Origin: Anaerolineae bacterium
GTDB lineage: Bacteria > Chloroflexota > Anaerolineae > Promineifilales > Promineifilaceae
Reading direction: 5' to 3'
Assembly (NCBI GenBank): GCA_019637635.1
Contig: JAHBVI010000014.1
Coordinates: 19,541-83,540 of the forward strand
DNA: 64,000 nucleotides
A model generated the notes under the pieces. The model had not been told where the DNA came from, made no database searches, and saw nothing but the letters and a program-made list of their open reading frames with translations. The position numbers and the translations under genes were made by a program. This document shows, one piece after another, positions 1 to 6,838 of the stretch (positions within the stretch are counted from its first letter, which is position 1; the number at the start of each line of letters is the position of its first letter).

Positions 1-2
1 TG

Positions 3-101
3 TTTGACCAGCTACAGCCGCACTTTTGCCGGGTGACGCTGCATCAGAATATCCGGGGTGGGTTGCAGATGACGGCCGTTGCGGAAGTGCGTAACTCGTG
101 A
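3..101 (+). CDS. queF: Partial QueF-type preQ0 reductase, C-terminal end
   Basis: Reading frame 3 is open from the window edge to a TGA at 99-101 and gives the last 32 residues of a protein. The stretch with Arg-Gly-Gly-Leu followed by a hydrophobic strand and Ala-Glu-Val matches the C-terminal RGG(I/L)..TVVAE pattern of type I QueF, the NADPH-dependent enzyme that reduces 7-cyano-7-deazaguanine to preQ1. The position directly upstream of queC, queD and queE on the same strand supports this. The last three codons and the stop lie in the opening of a short-unit repeat hairpin, so the repeat appears to have replaced the native end. The N-terminal catalytic part is outside the window. Confidence 0.6.
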   Translation, partial: FDQLQPHFCRVTLHQNIRGGLQMTAVAEVRNS

Positions 102-147
102 TGCGTGATGCGTGACAAGAATCTCACGCATCACGCATCACGCATTA
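94..147. repeat. Heptamer-repeat hairpin between queF and queC
   Basis: Units of the form CGTGATG run on the top strand (about 96-115) and their complement follows (about 124-146), giving a strong hairpin. It supplies the stop of the upstream gene and ends just before the queC ribosome binding site. It is one of about twenty such arrays in the window. Confidence 0.8.
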
Positions 148-158
148 TGGAGGACACC

Positions 159-836
159 ATGGTAGATTCAGTAGTCATTGTCAGCGGCGGCATGGACAGC
201 GTGACGCTGCTGCATTATCTGGTGAAACAAGAGCGGCGCAACCCGGCGGTGATTACCTTTATTTATGGGCAGAAGCACCAGAAAGAGGTGGCGCTGGCTC
301 AGGCGCAGGCCAAATTGGCGGGGTGCGGGCAACATCTGGTGCTGGATTTGGCGTTGTTACGGCCGTTATTTGCCCATTCCGCGCTGGTGGATACCGGCAC
401 GGCCGTGCCCCTGATGCAAGACGTGCAGGGCGACCCGCAGCCCGCCACCTACGTGCCCAATCGCAACATGATCTTCCTGGCGCTGGCCGCCGCCTACGCC
501 GAAACCAATGGCGTGGGCGACATTTTCTACGGCGCGCAGCGGCATGACATGTACGGTTATTGGGACACCACCCCCCAATTTCTGGCGGCGCTGAATGAGG
601 TGTATGGGCTGAATCGCAAGACGGCCGTACACATCCACGCCCCCTTTGTGCAGCACAGCAAAGCGGATATTTTGCGCCTGGGTTTTGAATTGGGCGTGGA
701 TTACGGCCAGACCTGGTCTTGTTACGAAGGGCAGGCATTGGCCTGCGGCCGCTGCCCCACCTGCGCCGAACGGTTGCAGGCGTTTGCGGAAGTGGGGGTG
801 GCGGATCCGATTGCTTACGTGAGCCGTGATGCGTGA
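159..836 (+). CDS. queC: 7-cyano-7-deazaguanine synthase QueC
   Basis: QueC uses ATP and ammonia to turn 7-carboxy-7-deazaguanine into preQ0, the precursor of queuosine in tRNA. The protein is 225 residues from the ATG at 159, which has a good Shine-Dalgarno (GGAGG) just upstream; an in-frame ATG at 105 lies inside the repeat hairpin and is rejected. An N-terminal ATP-pyrophosphatase loop with Ser-Gly-Gly-Met-Asp-Ser is present near residue 9. The C-terminal zinc site is visible as CYEG...CGRCPTC. It is followed by queD and queE on the same strand. The last four codons (Arg-Asp-Ala-stop) fall inside the next repeat array, so the extreme C-terminus is repeat-encoded. Confidence 0.95.
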   Translation: MVDSVVIVSGGMDSVTLLHYLVKQERRNPAVITFIYGQKHQKEVALAQAQAKLAGCGQHLVLDLALLRPLFAHSALVDTGTAVPLMQDVQGDPQPATYVPNRNMIFLALAAAYAETNGVGDIFYGAQRHDMYGYWDTTPQFLAALNEVYGLNRKTAVHIHAPFVQHSKADILRLGFELGVDYGQTWSCYEGQALACGRCPTCAERLQAFAEVGVADPIAYVSRDA

Positions 837-880
837 TACGTGATGCGTGAGATCGCTCTGGTCACGTATCACGCATCATT
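825..880. repeat. Heptamer-repeat hairpin overlapping the queC stop
   Basis: Units like CGTGATG or CGTGATA on the top strand are followed after about 14 nt by their complement (ACGTATCACGCATCA). The queC stop codon is within the first arm. Confidence 0.75.
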
Positions 881-907
881 CCGTATCGGTATCTCAAGAA
901 CAACCCT

Positions 908-1261
908 ATGTACACAATTAGCAAACAATTTCACTTTTCCGCCAGCCACCAGCTAGAGGGCCTGCCGCCGGAGCACCAGTGTGCCCGGCTGCATGGGCAT
1001 AATTATGAGGTCGAATTGATCTTGCAGTCGGAGACGCTGGATGAGTATGGTTTTGTGGTGGATTATCTGGCGCTGAAGCCGTTTAAGACCTACCTGGACG
1101 AGACGCTGGATCATCGCCATTTGAACGACGTGCTGCCCTTTCCCACTACCGCCGAAAATCTGGCGCGCCATTTGTATGAATGGGCTAAAGAGCAATGGCC
1201 GCAGGTCACGGCCGTGCGCGTTAGCGAAACGCCCCGCACCTGGGCGGAGTACCGGCCATGA
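908..1261 (+). CDS. queD: 6-carboxytetrahydropterin synthase QueD
   Basis: QueD converts 7,8-dihydroneopterin triphosphate into 6-carboxy-5,6,7,8-tetrahydropterin, the first committed step of deazapurine synthesis. The 117-residue length fits the family. The zinc ligands are visible as an N-terminal His in the FSASHQL motif and the HGHNYEV motif near residue 32. The Cys of the QCARLHGHNY stretch sits where the catalytic Cys is expected. A C-terminal VRVSETP motif supplies the usual acidic residue. The last codons overlap the queE start by four bases (ATGA), indicating translational coupling. Confidence 0.95.
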   Translation: MYTISKQFHFSASHQLEGLPPEHQCARLHGHNYEVELILQSETLDEYGFVVDYLALKPFKTYLDETLDHRHLNDVLPFPTTAENLARHLYEWAKEQWPQVTAVRVSETPRTWAEYRP

Positions 1262-1932
1262 GCGACCTGCTGTATCCGGTGAATGACCTGTACACCTGCG
1301 TGCAGGGCGAGGGAGTGCAGACGGGCGTGGCCATGGTGTTGCTGCGGCTGCATGGCTGCGCCGTCGGCTGCCCCTGGTGCGATACTAAAGAGACCTGGGA
1401 GTTTGTCCCGGAAAACCAGGTGGATACCCTGGCGGCGGCGTTGGGGGCCAATCCGCGTTACGTTTATCTGTCGGCAACGGCCGTTGCCGAACACATCCGG
1501 TCTCACCATCCGGGGCCAAAATGGGTGTTGGTGACGGGGGGAGAACCGGCGCAATATGCGTTACGGCCGTTGGTCGCCGCCATTCACAACATTGGCCTGA
1601 AAGCGGCCATTGAAACCAGTGGCACGGAAGTGGGGCACGTGGAGGCCGGGTTTGACTGGGTGTGTGTCTCGCCCAAGCTGCATATGCCCGGCGGCAAGGC
1701 CGTGCAACCGGCGGCGCTGGCGGTTGCCGACGAAATCAAACACGTGGTCGGCCGTCAGCAGGATATTGATGAATTGGATGAATTGTTAACGCTTCCCCTC
1801 AAACCCGATGTCCACATTTGCCTGCAACCGGTCAGCGTCAGCGCCAAAGCCACCGCCCTTTGCCTGGAAGTGGTGCAGCAGCGCGGCTGGCGGCTGAGTG
1901 TGCAGATGCACAAATATATTGGGGTGAAATGA
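1258..1932 (+). CDS. queE: 7-carboxy-7-deazaguanine synthase QueE (radical SAM)
   Basis: QueE is a radical SAM enzyme that contracts the pterin ring to make 7-carboxy-7-deazaguanine. The Cx3CxxC cluster motif is visible near residue 38 as CAVGCPWC, followed by Asp-Thr, the usual QueE context. A VTGGEPA segment (residues about 92-98) is the GGE motif that binds the SAM amino group. At 224 residues it is of normal length. It starts within the end of queD and closes the queC-queD-queE operon; the spacer behind it begins at once with a repeat array. Confidence 0.94.
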   Translation: MSDLLYPVNDLYTCVQGEGVQTGVAMVLLRLHGCAVGCPWCDTKETWEFVPENQVDTLAAALGANPRYVYLSATAVAEHIRSHHPGPKWVLVTGGEPAQYALRPLVAAIHNIGLKAAIETSGTEVGHVEAGFDWVCVSPKLHMPGGKAVQPAALAVADEIKHVVGRQQDIDELDELLTLPLKPDVHICLQPVSVSAKATALCLEVVQQRGWRLSVQMHKYIGVK

Positions 1933-1936
1933 GTGG

Positions 1937-2165
1937 GTGGCAGGTGGCAAGTTGCAAGTTGCAGGTAGCAGGTGGCAGGGCAATCGCATATTCTTTAAAT
2001 GCGGCAGATAAATCTGCACCAACAGAGGGTAAAGTCGGCCTTCGCCGACTGGAACCCAGCCCACGAAGGTGGGCTTTGCCCTCTGTAGCCGCGATTTTAA
2101 TCGCCGGGATTTGAGGATACGATTGTCCTATGGCTAGTGGCAGGTCACTTGCCACTTGCCACCCT
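1937..2165. repeat. Composite repeat: heptamer arms around a palindromic element
   Basis: Six 7-nt units of the type GTGGCAG/GTTGCAA fill 1937-1978 and their complement (ACTTGCCACTTGCCACCC) lies at about 2146-2163. The loop between them holds a second element of about 110 bp (roughly 1999-2110) built from nested palindromes around GTCGGCCTTCGCCGAC and CCCACGAAGGTGGG. The same inner element occurs in the opposite orientation at about 13776-13882. Confidence 0.7.
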
Positions 2166-2177
2166 TTTCAAAGGCGT

Positions 2178-3167
2178 ATGAGCAATCAAAATGTCTTAGT
2201 CATTGGTTGCGGCGTCTCCGGGTTGTCGTGTGGCATCCGGTTGTTGCAGCGGGGGTGGCGGGTGCGGCTGGTGGCGCGGGAGCTGCCGCCGCAGACCACC
2301 TCGAATGTGGCCGCCGCTATCTGGTATCCGTACCGCGCTTACCCGGAAGAGCGGGTGTTGGCCTGGAGTGCGGCATCCTTTCAAGAGTTTTTGCGGCTCA
2401 CGGCCGTACCCGCTGCCGGTATTTCCCTGACCACCCTGATGGAACCGTACCAATGGCCGGTGGCCGACCCCTGGTGGTTGTCGGCCGTACCCCATTTCCG
2501 CCGCGCCGCCGCCGCCGAACTGCCACCCGGTTATGTGGATGGTTACGTGGCCGAAGTGCCGCTCATCGAAACGCCGATCTACATGCAATACCTGATGCAG
2601 CAGTTTCAGGCATTGGGCGGGGTGATTGAGCAGCGGGAGGTGGCTGACCTGACGGCCGTGTCCGACCAATACCCCCTGATCATCAACTGCGCCGGGCTGG
2701 GGGCGCGGAAACTGGTGGATGACGCCACGCTCTACCCCATTCGCGGCCAGATTATGCGGGTCACGGCCGTGACCGGTTTGCGCGCCTGGATTGACGAACA
2801 CAGTGACCGCGGGCAGACCCGCGGGCAGACCCGGGGGTTGACCTACATCATTCCCCGGCAGGATGGCGTCATTTTGGGCGGCACGGCCCAGGAGGGGGAT
2901 TGGAATTTGGCGGTGGATGGGGAGACGGCCGTCCACATTCGCCAAAACTGCTTGCAATTAGAACCCCGCTTGCAAGATGCCGAAATTTTGGAGCAACGTG
3001 TGGGGCTGCGCCCCGGCCGGCCAGAAGTGCGCCTGGAAGCAGAGACGCTGACCTCCACCTGCACCGTCATCCACAACTACGGGCACGGCGGCGCGGGCTT
3101 CACCCTCTCCTGGGGCTGTGCGGCTGAGGTGGTGATGTTGGCGGAGGCGGTGGCCGGTAATTGGTAA
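2178..3167 (+). CDS. FAD-dependent D-amino-acid oxidase family protein
   Basis: Family members oxidise D-amino acids (or glycine-like substrates) with FAD, giving the imino acid and hydrogen peroxide. The ATG at 2178 opens a Rossmann motif VIGCGVSGLSCG within the first 20 residues; an upstream in-frame ATG at 2130 lies in repeat DNA and is rejected. The C-terminus carries the family signature with RPGRPEVRLE and HNYGHGGAGFTLSWGCA, including the Arg and Tyr that usually hold the substrate carboxylate. The 329-residue length is normal. A small in-frame tandem of Arg-Gly-Gln-Thr (about 2809-2834) is an oddity in the middle. It stands alone with repeats on both sides. The exact substrate cannot be read from the sequence. 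Confidence 0.85.
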   Translation: MSNQNVLVIGCGVSGLSCGIRLLQRGWRVRLVARELPPQTTSNVAAAIWYPYRAYPEERVLAWSAASFQEFLRLTAVPAAGISLTTLMEPYQWPVADPWWLSAVPHFRRAAAAELPPGYVDGYVAEVPLIETPIYMQYLMQQFQALGGVIEQREVADLTAVSDQYPLIINCAGLGARKLVDDATLYPIRGQIMRVTAVTGLRAWIDEHSDRGQTRGQTRGLTYIIPRQDGVILGGTAQEGDWNLAVDGETAVHIRQNCLQLEPRLQDAEILEQRVGLRPGRPEVRLEAETLTSTCTVIHNYGHGGAGFTLSWGCAAEVVMLAEAVAGNW

Positions 3168-3592
3168 TCGGTGATCGGTGATCGGTAATCGGTTATTGCT
3201 CGTTCCCACGCTCTGCGTGGAACGAGCTTGACACGCAGACCTGACAGGTTTTCTCCTGTAACTCAAAGAACGATTCAAAAAACCTGTCAGGTCTTTTGCC
3301 TTTTGCGTAAGTCCTGTCTCATTTTGAGACGATATGTAGGGGCGGGACAGGCGGGCGATACCTTTGCCATAAAGAATGATTTCTTTCCCGCCTGTCTTGC
3401 CCCTTTTTGGCCGCCCTGGGTGAGACGGCGCGGAGACCAGGCCATCCGTTTTGTCCAGATGGCGCCCGCGCCGTCCCACCCCTACAACCATTTGATTTCA
3501 AATTTAGCCCGTTTGCCTCCCGCCCCCTTTTTCCCTATCATTGGCGCACAACCCATCTCTCTAAAAGCAAACCATGAACGAGGCACGCCCCT
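3164..3592. other. Gene-free spacer packed with several repeat families
   Basis: No gene is supported here. In order it holds a heptamer run (GGTAATC/GGTGATC, 3164-3195); a perfect hairpin GCTCGTTCCCACG...CGTGGAACGAGC (about 3198-3227); an inverted pair ACCTGACAGGTT...AACCTGTCAGGT (3236-3294) followed by a T-rich stretch that could act as a terminator for the oxidase gene; and a GC-rich imperfect palindrome (about 3337-3486) that recurs at 6543-6712 on the other side of hsdM-hsdS. Confidence 0.7.
3337..3486. repeat. Left flank repeat of the type I RM locus
   Basis: The segment begins GTAGGGGCGGGACAGGCGGG and ends with its complement-like GTCCCACCCCTAC, with further internal palindromes (TTCCCGCCTGTCTTGCCCC). 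A related copy with the same ends lies at 6543-6712. The two copies bracket hsdM and hsdS. Confidence 0.65.
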
Positions 3593-5242
3593 ATGAACAA
3601 CCACAAAGAAAGCGAACGCGCCGAACTGCACAAAACCATCTGGCGCATCGCCAACGACCTGCGCGGCAGTGTGGACGGTTGGGACTTCAAAAGCTACGTG
3701 CTGGGCATGTTGTTCTACCGCTTCATCTCCGAAAACCTGGCCCACTACCTCAACGCCCAGGAGCGGCAGGCGGGATACCCCGACTTTGATTATGCGGCGC
3801 TGAGCGATGAACAGGCCGAATACGGCCGTGCCACCACCGTGCAGGAAAAAGGGTTCTACATCCTGCCCTCTGACCTCTTTGCCAATGTGCGGGCGCGGGC
3901 GCGGCACGACCCCAATCTGAACGAAACCCTGGCCCGCGTCTTCAAGGAGATTGAAGGCTCGGCTGTCGGTCAGGCCAGCGAAGACGACTTCAAAGGGCTG
4001 TTCGATGACCTGGACGTCAATTCCAACAAACTCGGCCCGACGGTGGCCCGGCGCAACGAAAAGCTGGTGAAACTGCTGGACGCTATCGGCGACCTGCCCC
4101 TTTCCAACGGTCATGGCGGCTTCGCCGGCAACGGTGGCTTCGCCGGGAACGGTGGCTTCGCCGGGAACGGTGGCTTCGCCGGGAACGGTGGCTTCGCCGG
4201 GAATACCATTGACCTGTTCGGCGATGCTTACGAATACCTGATGCAGATGTACGCCTCCACCGCCGGTAAGTCGGGCGGCGAGTATTACACCCCGCAAGAG
4301 GTTTCCGAACTGCTCACCCGCCTGGCGGTGGTGGGCAAAACAGAGGTCAACAAGGTGTATGACCCCGCCTGCGGCTCCGGCTCGCTGCTGCTCAACTTTG
4401 CCAAAGTGCTGGGGCAGGAGAACGTGCGGCGCGGCTTTTTTGGGCAGGAGATTAACCTGACCACCTACAACCTGTGCCGCATCAATATGTTTTTGCATGA
4501 TGTCAACTATGAAAAGTTTGACATCGCTCACGGCGACACGCTGACCGACCCGCGCCACTGGGACGATGAACCGTTTGAGGCCATCGTCTCCAATCCGCCC
4601 TACTCCATCCGATGGGCGGGCGACGCCAACCCGCTGCTGATCAACGACCCGCGTTTTGCCCCGGCGGGGGTGCTGGCCCCCAAGAGTAAGGCGGATCTGG
4701 CCTTTACCATGCACATTCTCAGCTGGCTGGCGGTGGACGGCACGGCCGCTATCGTTGAATTTCCCGGCGTGTTGTATCGCGGCGGCGCGGAGCAGAAAAT
4801 CCGCCAATACCTGATTGATAACAACTTCGTAGAGGCGGTGATTCAACTGCCGCCCGACCTCTTTTTTGGCACGACCATCGCCACCTGCATCATCGTCCTG
4901 AAGAAGTCCAAGCGGGACAATACCACCCTGTTTATTGACGCTTCGGCCGAATTTGCCCGCAGTGGCAACAAAAACAAGCTGCTGCCCGAACACCGGCAAA
5001 AAATCCTCGACGCCTACACGGCGCGGGCCGACGCGCCCCACTTTGCCCGGCTGGTGGCTAACAGTGAGATTGCCGCCAATGGCTACAATATTGCCGTTTC
5101 TTCTTATGTGGAACAGGAGGACACGCGGGAGGTGGTGGATATTCGGGTGCTGAATGCGGAGATTGCCCGGATGGTGGCCCGGCAGGCGGAACTGCGGACG
5201 CAGATTGAGGCGATTGTGGCGGAATTGGAGGGGGAGGGATGA
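3593..5242 (+). CDS. hsdM: Type I restriction enzyme modification subunit HsdM
   Basis: HsdM is the N6-adenine methyltransferase subunit of a type I restriction-modification complex; with HsdS it methylates the target and with HsdR it forms the nuclease. The N-terminal helical HsdM_N domain covers about residues 5-140. The SAM motif DPACGSGSL is near residue 257 and the catalytic NPPY near residue 332. Between them and the N-domain, residues about 175-204 are five copies of the hexapeptide Gly-Gly-Phe-Ala-Gly-Asn, encoded by an 18-bp minisatellite, placed just before the conserved [12 protein letters not shown] helix. Relatives as I recall them have only a few residues there. hsdS follows after 118 nt and hsdR lies further downstream. 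Confidence 0.96.
   Translation: MNNHKESERAELHKTIWRIANDLRGSVDGWDFKSYVLGMLFYRFISENLAHYLNAQERQAGYPDFDYAALSDEQAEYGRATTVQEKGFYILPSDLFANVRARARHDPNLNETLARVFKEIEGSAVGQASEDDFKGLFDDLDVNSNKLGPTVARRNEKLVKLLDAIGDLPLSNGHGGFAGNGGFAGNGGFAGNGGFAGNGGFAGNTIDLFGDAYEYLMQMYASTAGKSGGEYYTPQEVSELLTRLAVVGKTEVNKVYDPACGSGSLLLNFAKVLGQENVRRGFFGQEINLTTYNLCRINMFLHDVNYEKFDIAHGDTLTDPRHWDDEPFEAIVSNPPYSIRWAGDANPLLINDPRFAPAGVLAPKSKADLAFTMHILSWLAVDGTAAIVEFPGVLYRGGAEQKIRQYLIDNNFVEAVIQLPPDLFFGTTIATCIIVLKKSKRDNTTLFIDASAEFARSGNKNKLLPEHRQKILDAYTARADAPHFARLVANSEIAANGYNIAVSSYVEQEDTREVVDIRVLNAEIARMVARQAELRTQIEAIVAELEGEG
4115..4204 (+). repeat. 18-bp in-frame minisatellite inside hsdM
   Basis: Five consecutive 18-bp units (4115-4132, 4133-4150, 4151-4168, 4169-4186, 4187-4204) of the form GGTGGCTTCGCCGGGAAC encode Gly-Gly-Phe-Ala-Gly-Asn five times. 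The middle copies are identical; the first and last differ by one to three bases, as expected for a tract that changes length by slippage or recombination. Confidence 0.95.
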
Positions 5243-5360
5243 AAGGCTCACACGAAGGCAAAAGCTCACGCGAAGGCGCGAGGGCGCGAAGGGGGAAAAG
5301 GCGCGGCTCTTTTCTTCACGTCTTCGCGCCTTCGCGTGCCCCAGAAACCGGAGAAATGCC
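5243..5360. repeat. hsdM-hsdS spacer with CGAAGG-type inverted repeat
   Basis: Units such as GCGAAGGC on the top strand (about 5252-5302) and their complement CTTCGCGCCTTCGCG (about 5317-5338) form a hairpin in the 118-nt gap. The hsdS start follows 23 nt later. It may weaken read-through into hsdS, but that is inference. Confidence 0.6.
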
Positions 5361-6545
5361 ATGAGCCGGATTGAGGAATTGATTGCCGAATTGTGCCCAG
5401 AGGGGGTGGAGTTTAAGGCCATTGGGGATATTGGTGAACTGGTACGTGGTAACGGGATGCCAAAATCTGATTTTGTTGAATCAGGGGTCGGTTGTATCCA
5501 TTACGGGCAGATTTACACCTATTACGGTATCTGGACGAAGAAAACAATTTCGTTTATATCAACTGAGAAGGCGGAAAAGTTGGCAAAGGTTAATCCGGGC
5601 GATCTGGTCATCACAAACACCAGCGAAAATATCGAAGATGTATGCAGAGCAGTTGCATGGATTGGAGACATGCAGATTGTTACAGGCGGTCATGCTACGG
5701 TACTAAAGCACAACCAAGACCCGAAATATCTGTCTTACTACCTGCGAACACCGCACTTCTTTACTGAGAAAAGGAAGCACGCGACAGGCACGAAGGTAAT
5801 TGATGTCTCGGCAAAAAGCCTTGCCAAAATCCGTGTACCTGTGCCGCCGTTGGAGGTGCAGCGGGAGATTGTGCGGGTGTTGGATGCCTTCACCGCGCTG
5901 GAGGCGGAGCTGGAGGCGGAGCTGGAGGCGGAGCTGGAGGCGCGGCGACGGCAGTATGCCTACTACCGCGACCGCTTGCTGGCTTTTAACGGCCGTGCCG
6001 ACATCCGCTGGGCCACCCTCGGGGAGGTTGCAGTCAATCTTGATTCGCAGCGCCGACCTGTCACGAAATCAGCGCGTGAAGCTGGAGAATTTCCGTACTA
6101 TGGTGCCTCAGGCGTTGTTGACTATGTGAGCGACTACATATTTGATGGCGATTACTTATTGGTTTCCGAAGATGGTGCTAATTTGCTTGCTCGCACCACT
6201 CCCATAGCGTTCTCTATTTCAGGCAAGACTTGGGTTAACAACCATGCTCATGTTTTGCAGTTCAATAGCTACGAAGAACGACGGTTTGTTGAAATCTATT
6301 TAAATTCTATTGACTTGAGTCCGTATGTGAGCGGTGCAGCACAACCGAAGTTGAATCAAGCTAACCTGAACAGGATTCCGATCCCTACTCCGCCCCTCGA
6401 AGAACAAGCCCGCATCGTCGCCATCCTGGATAAGTTCGACGCCCTGGTCAACGACCTCACCAGTGGACTACCGGCCGAAATAAACGGCCGTCGCCAACAA
6501 TACGCCCATTACCGCGACCGCCTGCTCACCTTTGCAGAACGGTAG
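5361..6545 (+). CDS. hsdS: Type I restriction enzyme specificity subunit HsdS
   Basis: HsdS reads the bipartite DNA target through two target-recognition domains. The ATG at 5361 (MSRIEELIAELCPEGVEF) is the natural start; the frame is open further upstream but only through repeat DNA. The 394-residue protein has TRD1 (about 15-165), a central conserved helix (about 165-215), TRD2 (about 215-345) and a distal conserved helix (about 345-394). The two conserved helices repeat each other: RRRQYAYYRDRLLAF and RRQQYAHYRDRLLTF. The central helix contains a tandem of the tetrapeptide Leu-Glu-Ala-Glu (nt 5898-5942), the location where EcoR124I and EcoDXXI carry TAEL repeats that set the target spacer length. 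The TRD coding sequence is visibly more AT-rich than its neighbours, consistent with horizontal exchange of TRDs. Confidence 0.95.
   Translation: MSRIEELIAELCPEGVEFKAIGDIGELVRGNGMPKSDFVESGVGCIHYGQIYTYYGIWTKKTISFISTEKAEKLAKVNPGDLVITNTSENIEDVCRAVAWIGDMQIVTGGHATVLKHNQDPKYLSYYLRTPHFFTEKRKHATGTKVIDVSAKSLAKIRVPVPPLEVQREIVRVLDAFTALEAELEAELEAELEARRRQYAYYRDRLLAFNGRADIRWATLGEVAVNLDSQRRPVTKSAREAGEFPYYGASGVVDYVSDYIFDGDYLLVSEDGANLLARTTPIAFSISGKTWVNNHAHVLQFNSYEERRFVEIYLNSIDLSPYVSGAAQPKLNQANLNRIPIPTPPLEEQARIVAILDKFDALVNDLTSGLPAEINGRRQQYAHYRDRLLTFAER
5898..5942 (+). repeat. 12-bp tandem repeat in the HsdS central helix
   Basis: The unit CTGGAGGCGGAG occurs three times in full (5898-5909, 5910-5921, 5922-5933) and once in part (5934-5942), encoding three Leu-Glu-Ala-Glu tetrapeptides plus Leu-Glu-Ala before the RRRQYAYYRDR segment. 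The unit is a multiple of three, so copy-number change would alter the helix length but keep the frame. Confidence 0.95.
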
Positions 6546-6838
6546 GGGTGGGACAGGCGGGAAAGCTGTTTGCCATGAAGAAACACCTCGCCCCCCGCCT
6601 GTCTCACCCCCATTGCCGCACACAATGCCGCACCCAGGGCGAGACGGGCGGGAACAAACGTTTTGGTTAGCCGGGCAGGTATCGCCCCGCCCGTCCCGCC
6701 CCTACGACAATTACACAGGAGTTTCCATGGGCAGTAGCGCACCACGATAAATGAAAATTGGACGCGGACGAACGCGGATGACGCGGATTAAATCTGTGAA
6801 ATCTGCGTCATCTGTGGATTATTTTCGAAGGAGATAAC
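6543..6838. repeat. hsdS-hsdR spacer with right flank repeat
   Basis: From 6543 to about 6712 lies a copy of the GC-rich palindromic repeat also seen at 3337-3486, starting GTAGGGGTGGGACAGGCGGG and ending CCGTCCCGCCCCTACGAC. From about 6757 a second inverted repeat (CGCGGATGACGCGGAT against ATCTGCGTCATCTGTG) precedes the hsdR ribosome binding site AAGGAG at about 6828. No gene is supported in these 290 bases. Confidence 0.6.

Noticed and set aside
105..158. Upstream in-frame ATG for queC
   Set aside because: The extension is entirely repeat DNA and lacks a ribosome binding site; the ATG at 159 has GGAGG and begins the conserved domain.
3482..5422. 646-codon minus-strand open frame opposite hsdM
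   Set aside because: It mirrors the codon pattern of hsdM, has no recognisable domain, and its repeats are just the antisense of the hsdM minisatellite.
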